A stretch of 64,000 nt of DNA from Mycteria americana (taxonomy: Eukaryota > Chordata > Aves > Ciconiiformes > Ciconiidae). The notes beneath the pieces were generated by a model, which did not search any database, was not told where the DNA came from, and saw only the letters and a list, made by a program, of their open reading frames with translations. Where the stretch lies: positions 41,097,501 to 41,161,500 of the forward strand of contig NC_134368.1 of NCBI RefSeq assembly GCF_035582795.1. The letters are read 5' to 3'. Position 1 is the stretch's first letter. Each line of letters starts with the position of its first letter. Positions 24,201-39,200 of this stretch are shown here, one piece after another. The position numbers and the translations under genes were made by a program.

Positions 24201-27200
24201 TGCCCCTGTGTAAGGCAAAAACTCCTACTGAGTTCCCCTGGATTTTCAGAATGCAGTCCTTGGCTTAAAAATGTTCGAGTAAGCTACTGTCTAATATTTG
24301 CAACTGCTTTCTATCCCACTTACAAGTATTGATCACAATTAAAAAATTAGAACACTTAGTTTAAGCTTATTTTTAGCATTAGTAAAGTCACACGCTTTTC
24401 AAATATCTCTTTCTATAAACAAGCAAAATACCTGTATCCAAGTGATGGAAAGCTAAAAGGAAGATATTGAAACAGTAATGAACAAAACTTTGTTTTGTAT
24501 TCTTATTTTACAGAGGAAAAAATCTAATAGAAAATAATTAAACTACAACAGCAAAGCTAAGGGTCAAGTTAACTGACTTTGTTTAACAACAACAAAAAAA
24601 TATCTTTCCAATGCCTTTTGACAACCTAAAGAAGCTAATGCCAAAAGGCCTTTGGAAAATCTGTATACAATTACCATGCAATAGCCACTTTTCCAAGATA
24701 CAGAAAGGCTCTTTCAGAAGATGTATATTTCACAAGTTCTTAAACTATTTTCAAGATCAGTTACTCACACGTACTCATCTTCATAGCCAATTGAAAGATT
24801 TATTTAAAGTGATTAGAAATTGCTCAGCCAAAAAACTGAAATCAAATGTTTATTTAAAAAAATTCAAAGAAGCCTCATGTAATGGCCTACAAATCACGTT
24901 ACTGGGAATGATTTTTAAGAATCAAGCTGAAAACACAGTCAGTATAAAGAACAAAATCAGGTGGCTGAGTCTGCATATGCAGAATTCAGTATCTCAAGTA
25001 AAATTCCACTGGCCTTCTGAATAGCAGAAGGTTGCTTTTAACAGTATTTAGGTGCCAAACACAAATAAAATGGAAATGGCGTTCACACATTTTCCCAAGG
25101 CTGTATATTTGGAAAGATGGGGAAGGGCATGAATGTTTAGTTTTGACTTTAGTTTGGATTTTATATTTTAGAGCACTTCTAAAAAAACCCCAAAACCAAA
25201 AAAACCCAAACAAAACAAAAAACCCAAACCAACCAAAACCCAAAAAACATTCCAATAACTGATTTCATTACTAACCCATCAAGGTCCTTTCAGTATTCCT
25301 TGAGGTGTCTGCAATTAATTGTGTCTCTACAACAAAATGTTTCCAATTGATGGATATCCCTAAGCATAACAACCAGTAAAAACAAAAAGGGAGCCCTTCA
25401 AATATCAGAGGCCCTTGAACTCCAGCTTCCCCATACATGATTTTATACATGCAGTGGACCAAGGGGTACTGTGTTGTGCCAGTATCTCTTTATTACAAAA
25501 TATGAAGAGATTTAGGTATCTCTGACCTTTTCCTACAAAACAGAAAAATATGCTGTAATGGCTGCAAATCAGAATCCAGGATTGCAGAGTGTAGCTGTAA
25601 TAGGTGTAGCTGTAATCGGTATAGCATATGAAACCCACTGACAAATCCAGATGTATACTTGGGCAATATGTAGTACACCAATTTAAAATTTTATCACGTA
25701 TACCCATGAAGACTTCAGTGTACACATGCCATAAGTTTGCAGAAGTTTTATGTACATACATGTAAATGCCATACTATTATAAGTACCGGTTACACCACTG
25801 AGATCAGAACAAGTTTTTGTTACGGAACTGGAAAAAAATATACAGTTTGTCTTAACTCCACGTCCAATGCTTCTTATTAGAGGCTACATAAAATTCAGTC
25901 TTCACAATGAAGGCAGGGAGATCAGAGAAAGAGCTTCAGAGACTTTAAAAGCTGCAGATGGAGCTGCCAAAACAACCCTGTTAGAACTGGTGCAATGCAG
26001 ACATGCTAAATCATTGCAAAACTAAAGCAGCAAGTCATCCATTTCTTATTTTCTATTTTTCTACAATGCTTCATTGCCTAAGGCAGGCTAAATGCTCTAT
26101 AGAGAGGAGTTCCATTATGTTTCTCTCAGGCTACCTCTAGATGCTTAAGCAAATAGCAACTGCAGCAGGAAAACTGATACTTAATTGTGCTTAAATGGGT
26201 ATTGCACTTTTCTATGAAACGTTAATTCCGAAACACCTGTACAGCTGCCAAATATACCTTAGGAAGATTTTCTGCTTTTCACTGGTAGACAAAAACAGAC
26301 CAAAACTGTATCCATCAACGTAAAACCACTACAAGGAGGAAAAAATTTAGCAGAGATAAAGTTTCCCCTATATGCAACAGAGAAATGATCTACTCCTGCA
26401 GAATTAAATAGTAATCCTGTTTCATCCTTAAATCTTGTCAGCTGTCCTGTATTCCCAATACCAATATAAAATAATTCCTCAGCCTCTTAGATTTTTATAT
26501 TTTTCAAGTACTTAAAAATCATTTCACAGATCCTACTTAAGCTTCTGTTCCTTTTGACTTTATAATTCAATTCTAGCCTTACTTTGTCTGAAGCAGTCAT
26601 TTTTACTCAGTACAGACTAGGACTTACTATGCTACCTATTGCCCAAGTATTTAGATTTTTTTCAGCGGGTTTCATACTCTGTTTGACAATGACTCTTCTC
26701 TCATTTACAATGCACACATAATGTATTTTGAGATTAAAGCAGAACATTTGCATGCCCTGTGCTTCAAAGGTCTAATACAGCAATTCTTATTCTACCTACC
26801 CATGGTGGTTTGGTGTCTATAAAAGTTTCAGAATGAAACACCTTTATCATTTTGTCGGGGGGTGGGGGGTGGGGGCGGGGAATAAAATCTTCTGTGGATT
26901 AAGAAATTCTTACCATGTTGTTACTGTCATACATTTTCTTGCTAGTAATTCTAGGGCATAATGTGTTGCTTGTGCTGCACTTTCTCCTAAGACAGTACCC
27001 ACACTGATTGCCAACTCCAGTTCATTTCCACGAATCAGGTTTGCCATCGCAAGCTTGCTCAATGAAAAAATTATATCATTAAGGGACACAAGCATTTTTG
27101 GGGATTCACCATGTTGAGCATATGACATTCATTTATGAGACTGCTTTTTACAGAAGGACAAAATATGCATTAATTAAAGCAACTTTATATATAATTTGGG

Positions 27201-30200
27201 TCTCTTGAATGAGTAAATAATTGTGCACCATGTGTTAATCAGTTTTTAAATAACCAAATAGATTTCCTTTAGCAGAATCTTCCTTTATTCAACCACACAG
27301 ATTACACATCATACATAAAAAGCATGATAGGAATTCCTGGTAGTCTTAAGGACACTAGCTTTCAGAGTACATATTTCCCCTCTCTTTTGATGAAAGGAGA
27401 CTCAAAAAAAAAACCAAACAAACCCAACCCCCCAAAAACAAACCAGGAAGGACTCTCCTGTTCTTACCCTGTCTGGGCAACTGGAGATGCTGATGGTATA
27501 GCAGAATATTAAACAGTAAGAGACTACACAACAACTTGTAATATGTCTATTTTGAAATACAGGCATTAACTGATTATTGCTTTCTCTCTGAACAGCTCAT
27601 TAAAATGGACTTTTACTCATTTTGGGGGATAGAGGAAGAACAACCTGTTGGGTCCGCAACAACAAAATCCAGAGAGAATGAAGAAAAGAAACAAAATTTT
27701 GTTTGTAAAACTATGAACAAAATGAAAATCAAATAAAATGTTTCCTACATGTCAGCCCTATTTTTGTCCTGAGGGCTAGAGGTTTTTTTTCCTATTTCCT
27801 CCCCATTTAGACTGCAAATTCTTCAAGGCAGAGATTGCATCTTTTGTAGCACAATAAAGTTCCAGTTCTGAATGGGTCTTTTGAGTCACCAAAACCAGTA
27901 AACAGTAATACTTACATGTATATGTACGGTACTTAGGTACCTTATATTTTCTAATATAACAAGATACTGTATATATGAAAATACAATTAAATAATAACAT
28001 ACTACTTTCTGTGCATGAGGGAAATCTTGAATTTAACAGAATCAGGGGAGTTTTTCAACTAACTTCAATATTGTAAGGATCAAACTCTCTCTATAAATAT
28101 ATACAAAACAAATACCAAATATAAGTAATACATTTTAGAATGTGGTACATACATTTTAAAAAACAGTTAATGTGGAGATGTAAAAAGGAAGTCAATGTTG
28201 GCCTTTCCATAGTTAAAGAGAAAAAAAAATTACCTCTATATTTTCAACAGCTAGATGGCAACATGCTGCAAGTACCGCATGGCCATCCTGGAAATACCAT
28301 TCCGCCAGTTCTTTACTGACCTTGTGCAGGAGCCTGCAAGAACAAAACATGAATTCTGCAAGGTCACTTAAAGGTTGGAGTTCTTTGGCTTTTAATTTAT
28401 GTACAAGTCACCACATTTGCTTCTGTACCCTAAAATTTCTATATTTGACTTACAAATAATGACACCACTAGCTTTCAAGATGCAATCAGTTTGAGCTTCA
28501 TCCACTACTTATGTTGGTGCATATTCAGGTGGGTCAGTTTCCCAAAATCTCCATCAGTATGGAAATGTCTCTTCAGGTTGACAGAAGAAAAAAATCAAAT
28601 ATTTGGATATTCATTCTGTGAACTCTGCATAAATATCTCTCTAATTGTTCAAAAACGGCACATGTAAACAAGTAAGTACTCAGCCTCCAAGCTGCTTTTG
28701 TTACTACACATATAACTTGATAACATAATTTAGATTTTTGAGCACTGTTCTAAACAAGGAGAGATGCACGGTTTCTTTTATGGGCACATACAATGAAAAT
28801 ATGGCCATTAGTGTACATTGTCAGAAACTTAACTGATGATAAACAGTGAAGCTTCAGGAGGAGAAGATGCATAAAACACAGGGTCTCGCAGATACTTGTT
28901 AATGCTAAATCTTACTCTACTTACCACAAGTTCTAAGTTAATATGCTACATATTTACACATATTTAAATGCATAGGAATGCACCTTAAATATCATAGAAT
29001 CATAGAATGCTTTGGATTGGAAGGGACCTTTACAGGTCATCTAGTCCAAGCCCCCTGCAAGAGCAGGGACATCTTCAACTAGATCAGGTTGCTCAGAGCC
29101 CCATCCAACCTGACCTGGAATGTTTCCAGGGATGGGGCCTCCACTACCTCTCTGGGCAGCCTGTTCCAGTGCCTCACCACCCTCATTGTAAAAAATGTCT
29201 TTCTTAAATCCAGTCTAAATCTACCCTCCCGTAGTTTAAAACCATTGCTCCTTGTCCTGTCACAACAGGCCTTGCTAAAAAGTCTGTCCTCATCTCTCCT
29301 GTAGGCCCCCTTTGAGTACTGGGAGGCTGCTATAAGGTCTCCCTGCAGCCTTCTCTTCTCCAGGCTTAACAACCCCAACTCTCTCAGCCTGTCCTCGTAC
29401 AAGAGGTGCCCAGCCCTCGGATCATTTTCGTGGCCCTCCTCTGGACTCGCTCCAACAGCTCCATGTCCTTCTTGTGCGGAGGGCTCCAGAGCTGGACGCA
29501 GTACTCCAGGTGGGGTCTCACCAGAGCAGAGCAGAGGGGCAGAATCACCTCTCTCAACCTGCTGGCCACGCTTCTTCTGATGCAGCCCAGGATATGGTTG
29601 GCTTTCTGGGCTGTGAGTGCACATTGTTGGCTCATGTCCAGCTTTTCATCCACCAGTACCCCCAAGTCCTTTTCTGCAGGGCTGCTCTTGATCACATCAT
29701 CCCCCAGCCTGTATTGGAACCAAGGATTGCCCCGACCCAGGTGTAGGACCCTGCACTTGGCCTTGTTGAACCTCATGAGGTTCACACAGGCCCCACTTCT
29801 CCAGCTTGTCCAGGTCCCCCTGGATGACATCCCGTCCTTACATATCAAGCAAATGAAAAGTATAATTATAATACATACATATGAAAAATCCATTTGGTTC
29901 CAGAAGGAGGCACAACAGGGGAATTATTCAGTGTAGCATCAGTTAGTTAGTAACTCTATCAACTGAGTACTACAAGATGTAATATTTTGTTGTCGAATTC
30001 TACATTGCATGCCAAATTAAGCCACTAAGGTTTATCTCCCTTGATGACTTTACATTCTGCACTAAAATGAGGCTGTAAATATAAACTAGAACAACTTACT
30101 CATTATAATCATCCGTATTGTTTCCACCAGAATTTGAAGATCCACTTGTGGAGAGTGGTGACATCTGTATATTTCCCTCACAAGCTGCCTAGAAGTGAAT

Positions 30201-33200
30201 AAAAAAAATGGATTAATTAATGCACCAATCAAACTGAATATGAAATGTGATTTTTCAACAACAACAAAAATAATCTAAGATCTAGAAAAATCCTTCTAAA
30301 GCCCAGTTATAACAAAGGAAATGTTTAAACGAATGAACTTATTCATAGCTACATCTTAGCCTAGTTTTATCCAGCCGTACAAGAAATTCTACAGAAGCAA
30401 GAGACCTCTTCCTTCCTATGTATTTGTGCAGGATTTTTCCAGCATTTGAATATGCTTAAAATGGACAGTGAGGGCTACAACCTTGATTTTTCCACCCCAG
30501 GGAGCAAGTGGCTGTGAGTGAAGGATGAAGTCCATAGATAATTCCCAGTAGGCATACCAGCAAATCTGGAAAGGTTTATATAGTGGCATAAGCTGAACCT
30601 TTTTCATGCCTGGCAATAAATTATTTCTAACATTAAATGAGAAGAGATCAGTGTGGGTTAAAAGGAAATTCTTTCATGTGCTTTAAGGTGTAGCTGGCAT
30701 AACAACATTAATACTCAGGGCTCAGTTAAAAGGGAAAGAAAGTCCTGGTATTTTATTGCTTGATATTATCTGATTAAACCTTTGAGACAAAGACTATTCT
30801 ATGAATTATAATAAAAGCAACACCTGCAATGTCTCTCTTACAAGAAAAATAAAGATCTTTCTAAAGCTTTAAGGTTCAAATATTATAACTTGTTAAATTT
30901 AAGTATACCTCAAAGTTCCGTTCTGTGCTCTAGTCAGCTACTATTAGAACAACAACAACAGCATACAGATAGACTATTTCTAAAGGACAAATTCACATGC
31001 ATTATTAAAGTTCTTATCTCTGAGGCAATTGAACATTCAAGGATCGGTAGGCATGACAGAACGTACCAGTGACAAATCTTGTAGTTTATTGAACAAACTA
31101 TATTAAGTATGCAGAAATTACTCAAAAAGAATAAAGGAATGGTGAGAAAGAGTGAAACAGAGTATCAGTCTTGCATGTTTTGTGCACCCTTTAACTTGTG
31201 TTTATATTAGGAAGGAGAAGGGACACACGTGCTTTTGGTAATCCCTTGTACTGTTTTTTGCATTAATTTAAAAGTTTGATTTCCTATATTGATTACTACT
31301 GCAACTGAGTGATTTCACCCAAAGATTCTATAGGAAGTAGTACAACCAAGACCTCAGTAGAAATGCAAGAGAAATCCTACATGTCTTAGATGTTAAGGGC
31401 AATACTGACTGCTGAAAATCACGTTAATTTTCTACTTCAACCAAAAATGAATACATCAGTTTTCATTATGGGCATTTGATTGCAATTTAGAAGAATCAGG
31501 CCTAAAATCTGTAAGCATGAGATACCTTTTCATGATTTCAGCATAAAAACTGGTCAATACAAAATGAAAGTAAAAGAGTAGGGTATCATTATTTAGCTGT
31601 TTTGCAAAAGTGAACAGAGATAGCCTTTTAAATATGCTTGTCATCTTCAGAGTTAGAAACAAATAGCTAAATACATCTCCCATACTGTTCTATGTAATAA
31701 TACCTGTGCAACAAGCAGAGCCTCTTTAAGCTGGCCTCTTGAAGTAAAGAAAGAAACTAGTTTCTTCACGTCTCCGACAGCTATACAGTATGGAATGACA
31801 TCGTCATTTTCTTCCTGAATTAACTGATCAGCTCTCCTAATTAAACAAATGAATAAACAAACACAAAAGATCTACATATATAATTGATCACTAAACTTAT
31901 GGTATAGGTATTTTATGGTATAGGTATTAGATTATATGGTATAGGTATTAGATAGGTATAAACTCTATGGTATAGGTATTAGATGAAGCCATATAAAGTT
32001 CACTGAAACCCATCTGCCTTTCCAGACCTCAGAAGACTTGCAAACTGCAGATACTGCACTGAAGAGTTTCCAGTTAAACTTGCAATTTATGCTCAACCCT
32101 TTAAATTGATTCCTGTACACAAAATTGTTATTGAAATCCTCCACAGTTCCATCCCAAAGCTTACTGAACAAAAAGTAACATCACTAGAATGCTGTAACAA
32201 AACCCAAGTACAACTGATATTAGCATCCATCCTTCCTACTCGTCTGTGTCTTTTTATGGGCAGAAGCTACAATTCAGCATCATATTTTTATTACCTTACC
32301 TTTGCATTAACTTCCTCCAATATTTCATTGATACACCAGGTGCAACTGAGAGCGCTTTGTCCCACTAGAAGAAAGCAGCAATACATTTAACCTGATCATT
32401 TTGTTTTGAGAAACAGCTGTATTTTTAACTAGTTTCATGTTTCTTCCATTCCAAAAATAAATTTGTCAAGAGGTTAAATAAGGAATAAGCTATGCATTAC
32501 ACTGCATATGTTAAAAATAATATAATTGGAGCAAGATTACTCTTTTCTGGTTTTTTGCTACCCCATCTTTGCTAGGGCAGCTGGTTTTCAGAAACCTTCA
32601 TATTTTATTGTTCTTCAATAATGTTCTGATATTTTACCTCTCCAAGTTCTACCATTAGTTCACAATATCGCTGAATTTGTCCTAATCGTAAATGTATTTC
32701 TGCAGCTTCTTTAAGCCTCTCCTCTTTGCTTGGTGCACCAATACCACCTCCAAATTTGGACATTTTTACTGTTGTCAGTTCTTGTGCCTTGGACTGAGAG
32801 GAAAAAAAAAAGTTAAAATAAGTTAAAAAAAGTACAGCTTTCTGTGATGAAAACATGTTTTCTTAAGAATGAACTAGTGTCAAACATTACAATGGAATAT
32901 AAAGGTTATCATTTAAGAAAAAAATCCTTTGGAGAAAAGGCTAATTGGAAAGGATTACAATGAGATTACAGTGAACTAATTAGAAGAGCTTACAATGAGA
33001 TGACAGTAAACCATTTATATTGTTAAAGTAACTGTGTTAGTGTTTTGTTGCACGCATACATTTTCCTTGAATATCTTCCTTTAATCTCTTTTATATTTTT
33101 TTTTATTCTCAATCATCTTCTCATATGTAATAGTAATTCACCCAGACGTCCATCGTAAAAATCTTGATATTTTTGAAATTTCAAAAAAATATTTGTGAAC

Positions 33201-36200
33201 ATAAACCATACAGAGCTGGAAATCGTACTTATTACCATTATAATGATGTCCGAATAAAGAAAGAATAAAGACAGTAGGCTCAACCTGTGTCCTGATTTGT
33301 CATACCGTATTAACCTTATGACCAATAAATGATTTATATTCCCAATCACTGCAATCTTTATATTAGTTGAAGAGATAGGACTAAATTTCTCCATCTGGCA
33401 GTTTGAGAAACAAGCTGCAACAGGATCGCGTTTAACATTAAAAAAAAAAAAGGCAAAAGGAGCTTCACTTCACATTTCAAGAATTCTCGGTCTAACTCTC
33501 TATCATCAATGCACATGAGATGGCGTTTGGCTATTCATGGCTTTACAGTACCATATATGGAAGATGAAGAATGAACTTTGAAATTCTTCACAAAAGTAAA
33601 CTGCAATGTAGAGACCAATGGCAGCTGCTGAGTCAAGAATTAATTTCTTCTTCTCAGGCTAACTGGCTGAGAAAACTAGTTTTTGGACACATGGACACAC
33701 ACACACAGAGCTTCATAGTATTAGCAAAGCAGCTGCTATTATTACAGTTAACATCAGCAATAAAAAACTTCCATCACTTAAGAGTCATAAGGTATATAAG
33801 ACACTCTTAAAAAGAGTCTGTGATTTTGCAAAAAAGACAGCCTGCAACAGGAAACAACAGGTGACACCTGGCAGGTATTTAGCCCTGGGGGTGGCAAGTG
33901 GGGAGTTATGCATTTCCTGATCCATACCAATAGATACATTTCCTCTACTTCCAATCCTGTCATTAGAGTATGGGATTCTTTAGTATCCCTAAGAAGTCCC
34001 TGACAGAACCGTGTATCCCCGTATTCTGCACAAATTGTACATCTGGTTGCATATTCATATATGCAGCTACTAATAAATTTGTGGCCTAATACTTGAATTT
34101 CGCATTCATGTCTGAGTCACTCTTCAGATGCGTATCTGTATTAATGACAGGTTCTTGTTTTTCCACTCCTTCTTCCAGACAGCTACAGAGCATATTTCTG
34201 CTGACTGTCCTCCATTTTCAGACATGAATTCCCCTGTCCCTGCATCTGAACAAAACTACAAACTTTATGTTTATACAACCAAATAATTTAACTTTACTGC
34301 ATATAAAAGTACAGTATATGTAATAGGGAAGACAAACTCACTTCATAGCTCAAGCTGTAGTGATGCTTGCTTTGCAATTTCTTTTCATTATTTTGAAAAC
34401 TTTTCTAGTTAGTAACTGTAACCTAGCTTTTTAACACTGAGTATGCATGAAGTCATGCAGACTTAGCTAGATGCTATTGTTCTAACACAGAGAACTGATA
34501 TTGCACAAATATCTTTGGACATGAAATAAATTGTGACCCTTTTGTAAAGCACTAAACGTTATTTTTAAAGAGTGAAATACTATAATGGATTAACAACCAT
34601 TTTCACATATCGTTTATGCTTCACTTACCATTCTAAATCTAATGAGATGTTTCATATGCATAATTCCTTTGCAGTAGTTTTGTGGAAGCAAACTGTCATC
34701 CTGTCCTTTTATTACAGCAACTAAATCCCATAAGTTTTTGCTGCCTCCTGGAGGCTAAAATTGTTAGGGAAGAAAAGAGTTGTATTACAGTAATGCTCAA
34801 GAGAGAAATTAAACTTAAAGACATTGAAAAGCATTTGTCAGTCAATTCCAAGAAATACAATTTCAGACCATTTCAATGTTAGAAGCTTTAGTATGAAGAC
34901 ACGAATTAGTTCAAGATACTACAACTCCTTCAGTCTTCTTGAAGGCTGTGAAGATACAGCAAGATCCATGAATGTAAGTATTTGGTTATGTGTGGACATA
35001 GTTGAGGGCTTGCCATTAGAGTTTTCCCTTTTGCTCCCAAAGGAATACAAGCTATCTGGTGGTTACTGCTGGCATAAACCAACATTCAGCTGCTGGGATG
35101 CAGGAGCTGCCCCAGTACTTGTTTACCGTTTTCTGTAAAGCAAAGGTGTGGGCCAGGTAAAAAACAACTTCAAGACACAACTGCCACAATCCAGTTTACT
35201 ATGTTAATATTAAATCTTAAAATAGACACATATGGTGTAACTGTATATGCACAAAATCTTGCAGGCATCAAGGCTATTTTTTTTTTTTTTTAATAAATTT
35301 TAAGCATTTTTACTGGTCTAACATTTGAATCAATCCTGTAGAACTAGGACAATGGTTTAACATTCAGTGAGGTCTAGAAGAGAGTGAGTAATTAAAAGCT
35401 TAAAAAAATAATCATTAAACCTTTGAGCTGAAGGAGCTTTTCTAAGAATAACAGGATTACAAGTTTAGAAGTCCAATTATTTCTGAGCTGGTAAAAAGCA
35501 GAAGATCCTACTAGGAAAAAAAAAAGAGACTATTCCTCTTTTTTCAGTCCCTTAAAGCTCTTACTTGACTCCCCATAGTTTAAGCACAACACTTTATTTT
35601 CTGGACGCAAAAAGCACTGAACACAGCTGATAAAAAAAAGTTTTTGTTCTTAGAAGATTCTAATATTCTTATAACAGTTTTACTCTCTAATCAACATGGG
35701 ACATCAAAATGTGTAACTTCTGTACAACAAGGAATTCCATAAAAATATATTTTTAATAAACCAGGAAATTTCAAGATTTGTAATTGAGGAAGATTGTTTC
35801 AGCATTTCTAAATCGTACACTTCAATTTAGCTAGAAATCAAAACAAATATTTTGGTTGAACTAGGTCGTTGTAGATCAGTGTATAGACTTAAATTACAGC
35901 AGCGCTTGACAGAAGCTGTAGTTCCAGGTCATTTTTGTCCTCGTTCTACCTCAAGTTCAGCTCCTATGCAGGTAAGCACTCAATTGCACAGAGAGGTTGC
36001 AGTGATTTATAGGAAATATTACTGTGCAGTGGAGCAAAGGCAAGAGATGGATACTGGGGCATGGGTCATCCAGATCTACAGCTCCTACAGCAGTTTTTGC
36101 GCAGACACTTGGGCAGTTCAAACCTTATTTGTAATGAGGGTGTCCCTTTGATGGATTAAAATTAAAAACTCCAATGCAGTTTTCTAACGCACATCTTTTC

Positions 36201-39200
36201 ATTTTCTTAGATAGAAAATTCTTGTCAAATCAAACTTTTCCTATGGAAAATTAAATTATGCCACCTATTTCACTTTGTGAAAAATTGGTGTTCACAACTG
36301 ACAAACAATTCAGTCATAGACATTTTTACACGCAGAACGGTTAAGAGACAGAATTGATTTCTGCATATTTTCTGAGCTCCCTTTAAGAAAGAGAGAAAAA
36401 AAATGGTAGAGAAAAAAGAAATTTCAGTTTTGGACATTGACTTCAGAAGAGAAAGTCACGCACACTGGTAACATCCTTAAGTTTGCAGAATACTTACTGA
36501 AAAACATTCTGAAAACCACCTTAGTTTTTTTCCTCGAGGATTTCCTGTCAATTTTTCCACTTCTTGTTTAATATCCCTGGAAACTTTACCACACAGCAAA
36601 GGAGGAGCACCAGATTCCACAGCACGATCTAACACACACAAAGATTTATACATGAAAATTAAAAAAACCAAGAAAAAAGAAAAAAAAAGTATAGTAACAT
36701 ACAGAAAATTAAAACAACGGTATATACAATTTACTTACCTGTATTACCGATAATCTCATCCCAACATCTATCTGCTAAGATATTTATTTGTAGAGGGTTT
36801 ATAAGAGGTGTCAATGACCAGAGTCTCACAGTGGAGTCACGAGAGCAAGATGCCATAGTAAATGGACGACTAGGATGGCATGTTAATCCTAGTAGAGAGG
36901 ACATTTTAAAACGTATTCAAATAATTAAGTTTATCTAATAACCAGTTTGATTAAATTATTTTATAAATTTTAAAATATTTAAAAATGCATTTCAATACAG
37001 AAATAAAACAAAATTTTAAAATATTACCGTATACATCTGCACCATGATCGTAAACTGTGTCCAAACATGTTCCATCTCTTGTGTCCCAGACTCGAATTGT
37101 ATAGTCCCAACTGCCAGATATCAGAAGGTAAGGAATTTCAGGATTCCACATCAGTCCCCGTACTGGAGCTGTATGTCCACTAAGAACATTTATACAAGCA
37201 TCCTGTGTATAATCCCATATTCGAACAGTACTGAAACAGGATAAAAAAGACCTATGTCCATCAAATCACCTACTAAAATATTATTATCTCTCTTCTTCAG
37301 CAATATTCTAAGCTTCAAACTTATCGGAATATTTATTTGCAATATGTTTATAGAAGTTGTAATAGGAGAGGTTGGAATCAATGCCCTTCATGTTTACGAT
37401 GGGGTACAAAATACACCAAAGACAGTTCATCAGAGTAAAAAACTATTCCATCCACTGCATAGCCTTTCAAAATCTCACATGCACCATTATCTTACATGTC
37501 AGTGACAAAAAAGAAGTTTGCCCAGATTCCCGCATGTGTAATAAATTTGTCTGTTAGGACTCTCAAGGGGAAAAAATGAAAGAAAAACAGCAAAACTGTA
37601 AGATTTATGTTTCCTATGGCTTTAACAGGCCTCTAACAGACCCAGAAAACTACGGATCTGTTAGTCTAACCTCAGTTCCTGGAAAAATTATGGAGAAGAT
37701 CATACTATTGAAAGGCATTTAAAGAGTAATGAAATCATCAGGCACAGTCAACATGGGTTCACAAAGGGACCCTGTTTAACTAATTTGATATCCTTCTATG
37801 CTAAGGTCACCTGCTTAGTGGATGAAGGGAAGACAGTAGATGTAATTTTTCTGGATTTTAGTAAGGCTTTTGATACTGTCCCTCACAGCATCCTTCTGGA
37901 CAAGTTCTCCAGCTGCGAGACGAGCAAGTTCACGGTGCACTGGGTGAAGAACTGGCTGAATGGCAGGGCTCAAAGGGTTGTAGTGAATGGGGCTACATCT
38001 AGCTGGCAACCTGTCACCAGTGGTGTTCAATTCTAGGGCCAGTTCTGTTCAATATATTTATCAATGATCTAGATGCAGGAGTTGAATGCGTTACTAGCAA
38101 TTTGGTGATGATACCAAACTGAGAGGTGCTGTTGACTCTCAAGGGACAAGAGGCCTTGTAGAGGGATCTAGATAGCTTGGAGCATTGGGCAATGATTAAT
38201 GGGATGAAATCTAACAAGTCCAAATGCCGGATTCTGCACCTGGGACAGAGTAACACCAGGTACAAGTATAAACTGGGAGAAGAGTGGCTGGAGAGCAGCC
38301 CTGCAGAAAGGGATCTGGGGGTGCTGGTTGACAGCAGGCTCAATGTGAATCAGCAGTGTGCCCTGGCAGCAAAGAAGGCAAACTGCATCCTGGGGTGCAA
38401 ACACAGTGTAACCAGCCGGTCAAATGAGGTGATTATCCCCCTGTATTCAGCGTTGATGCCTCCTCACCTTGAGTACTGCGTGCAGTTCTGGGCCCCACAA
38501 TTCAAGAAGGATGTTAAGGTCCTTGAATGTACCCAGAAGAAGGCAACAAAGCTGGCAAAAGGGCTGGAAGGCATGTTCTATGAGGAGCAGGTTTGGGTTT
38601 GTCTAGTCTGGAGAAAAGGAGGCTGAGGGGCAACCTTATTGCTCTCTACAGCTTCCTGAGGAGGGGAAGTGGAGAGGGAGGTGCTGATCTCTTCTCCCTG
38701 GTACCCAGTGATAGCATGCGTGGGAATGGTTCAAAGCTGTGCCAGAGGAGGTTTAGACTGGACATTAGGAGGCATTTCTTTACCGAGAAGGTGGTCAAAC
38801 ACTGCAACAGGCTTCCTAGAGAGGTGGTCAATGCCCCAAGCCTGTCAGTGTTTAAGAAGCATTTGGACAATTGCCCTTAATAACATACTTTAACTTTTGA
38901 TCAGCCCTGAAGTGGTCAAGCAGTTGGACTAGATGATCGTTGCAGGCCCCTTCCAACTGAAATAGTCTATTCTATTCTATCCCCTTCTCTCCTTTGAACG
39001 TGGCATGTGTCACATGGTGGAAGTGCCCACCGCACTGTCTTAAATTGTGAAACTCCACCACAATTAGACAAGTAATGAGGAAGAATTCATACCAGCTTTC
39101 TCACTATTTTTTCTTCCCTTTTAACCAAGCAAGTTTCCAACATTTCCTTTTATTTTCAGTAGTTGCTATCGCTGGGTACAGCTAATTGAGCAGACTACAG

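Noticed and set aside
24611-25024. 137-codon + frame in WDR17 intron 22
   Set aside because: No recognisable domain, AT-rich composition, no splice or promoter context; likely chance.
29079-29893. Two long minus-strand frames of 181 and 169 codons that look like a gene
   Set aside because: They are pieces of the CR1 reverse-transcriptase ORF in different frames, ending at a CR1 3' tail.
35852-36151. 99-codon + frame in WDR17 intron 15
   Set aside because: No similarity to a known family and lies inside an intron on the opposite strand.
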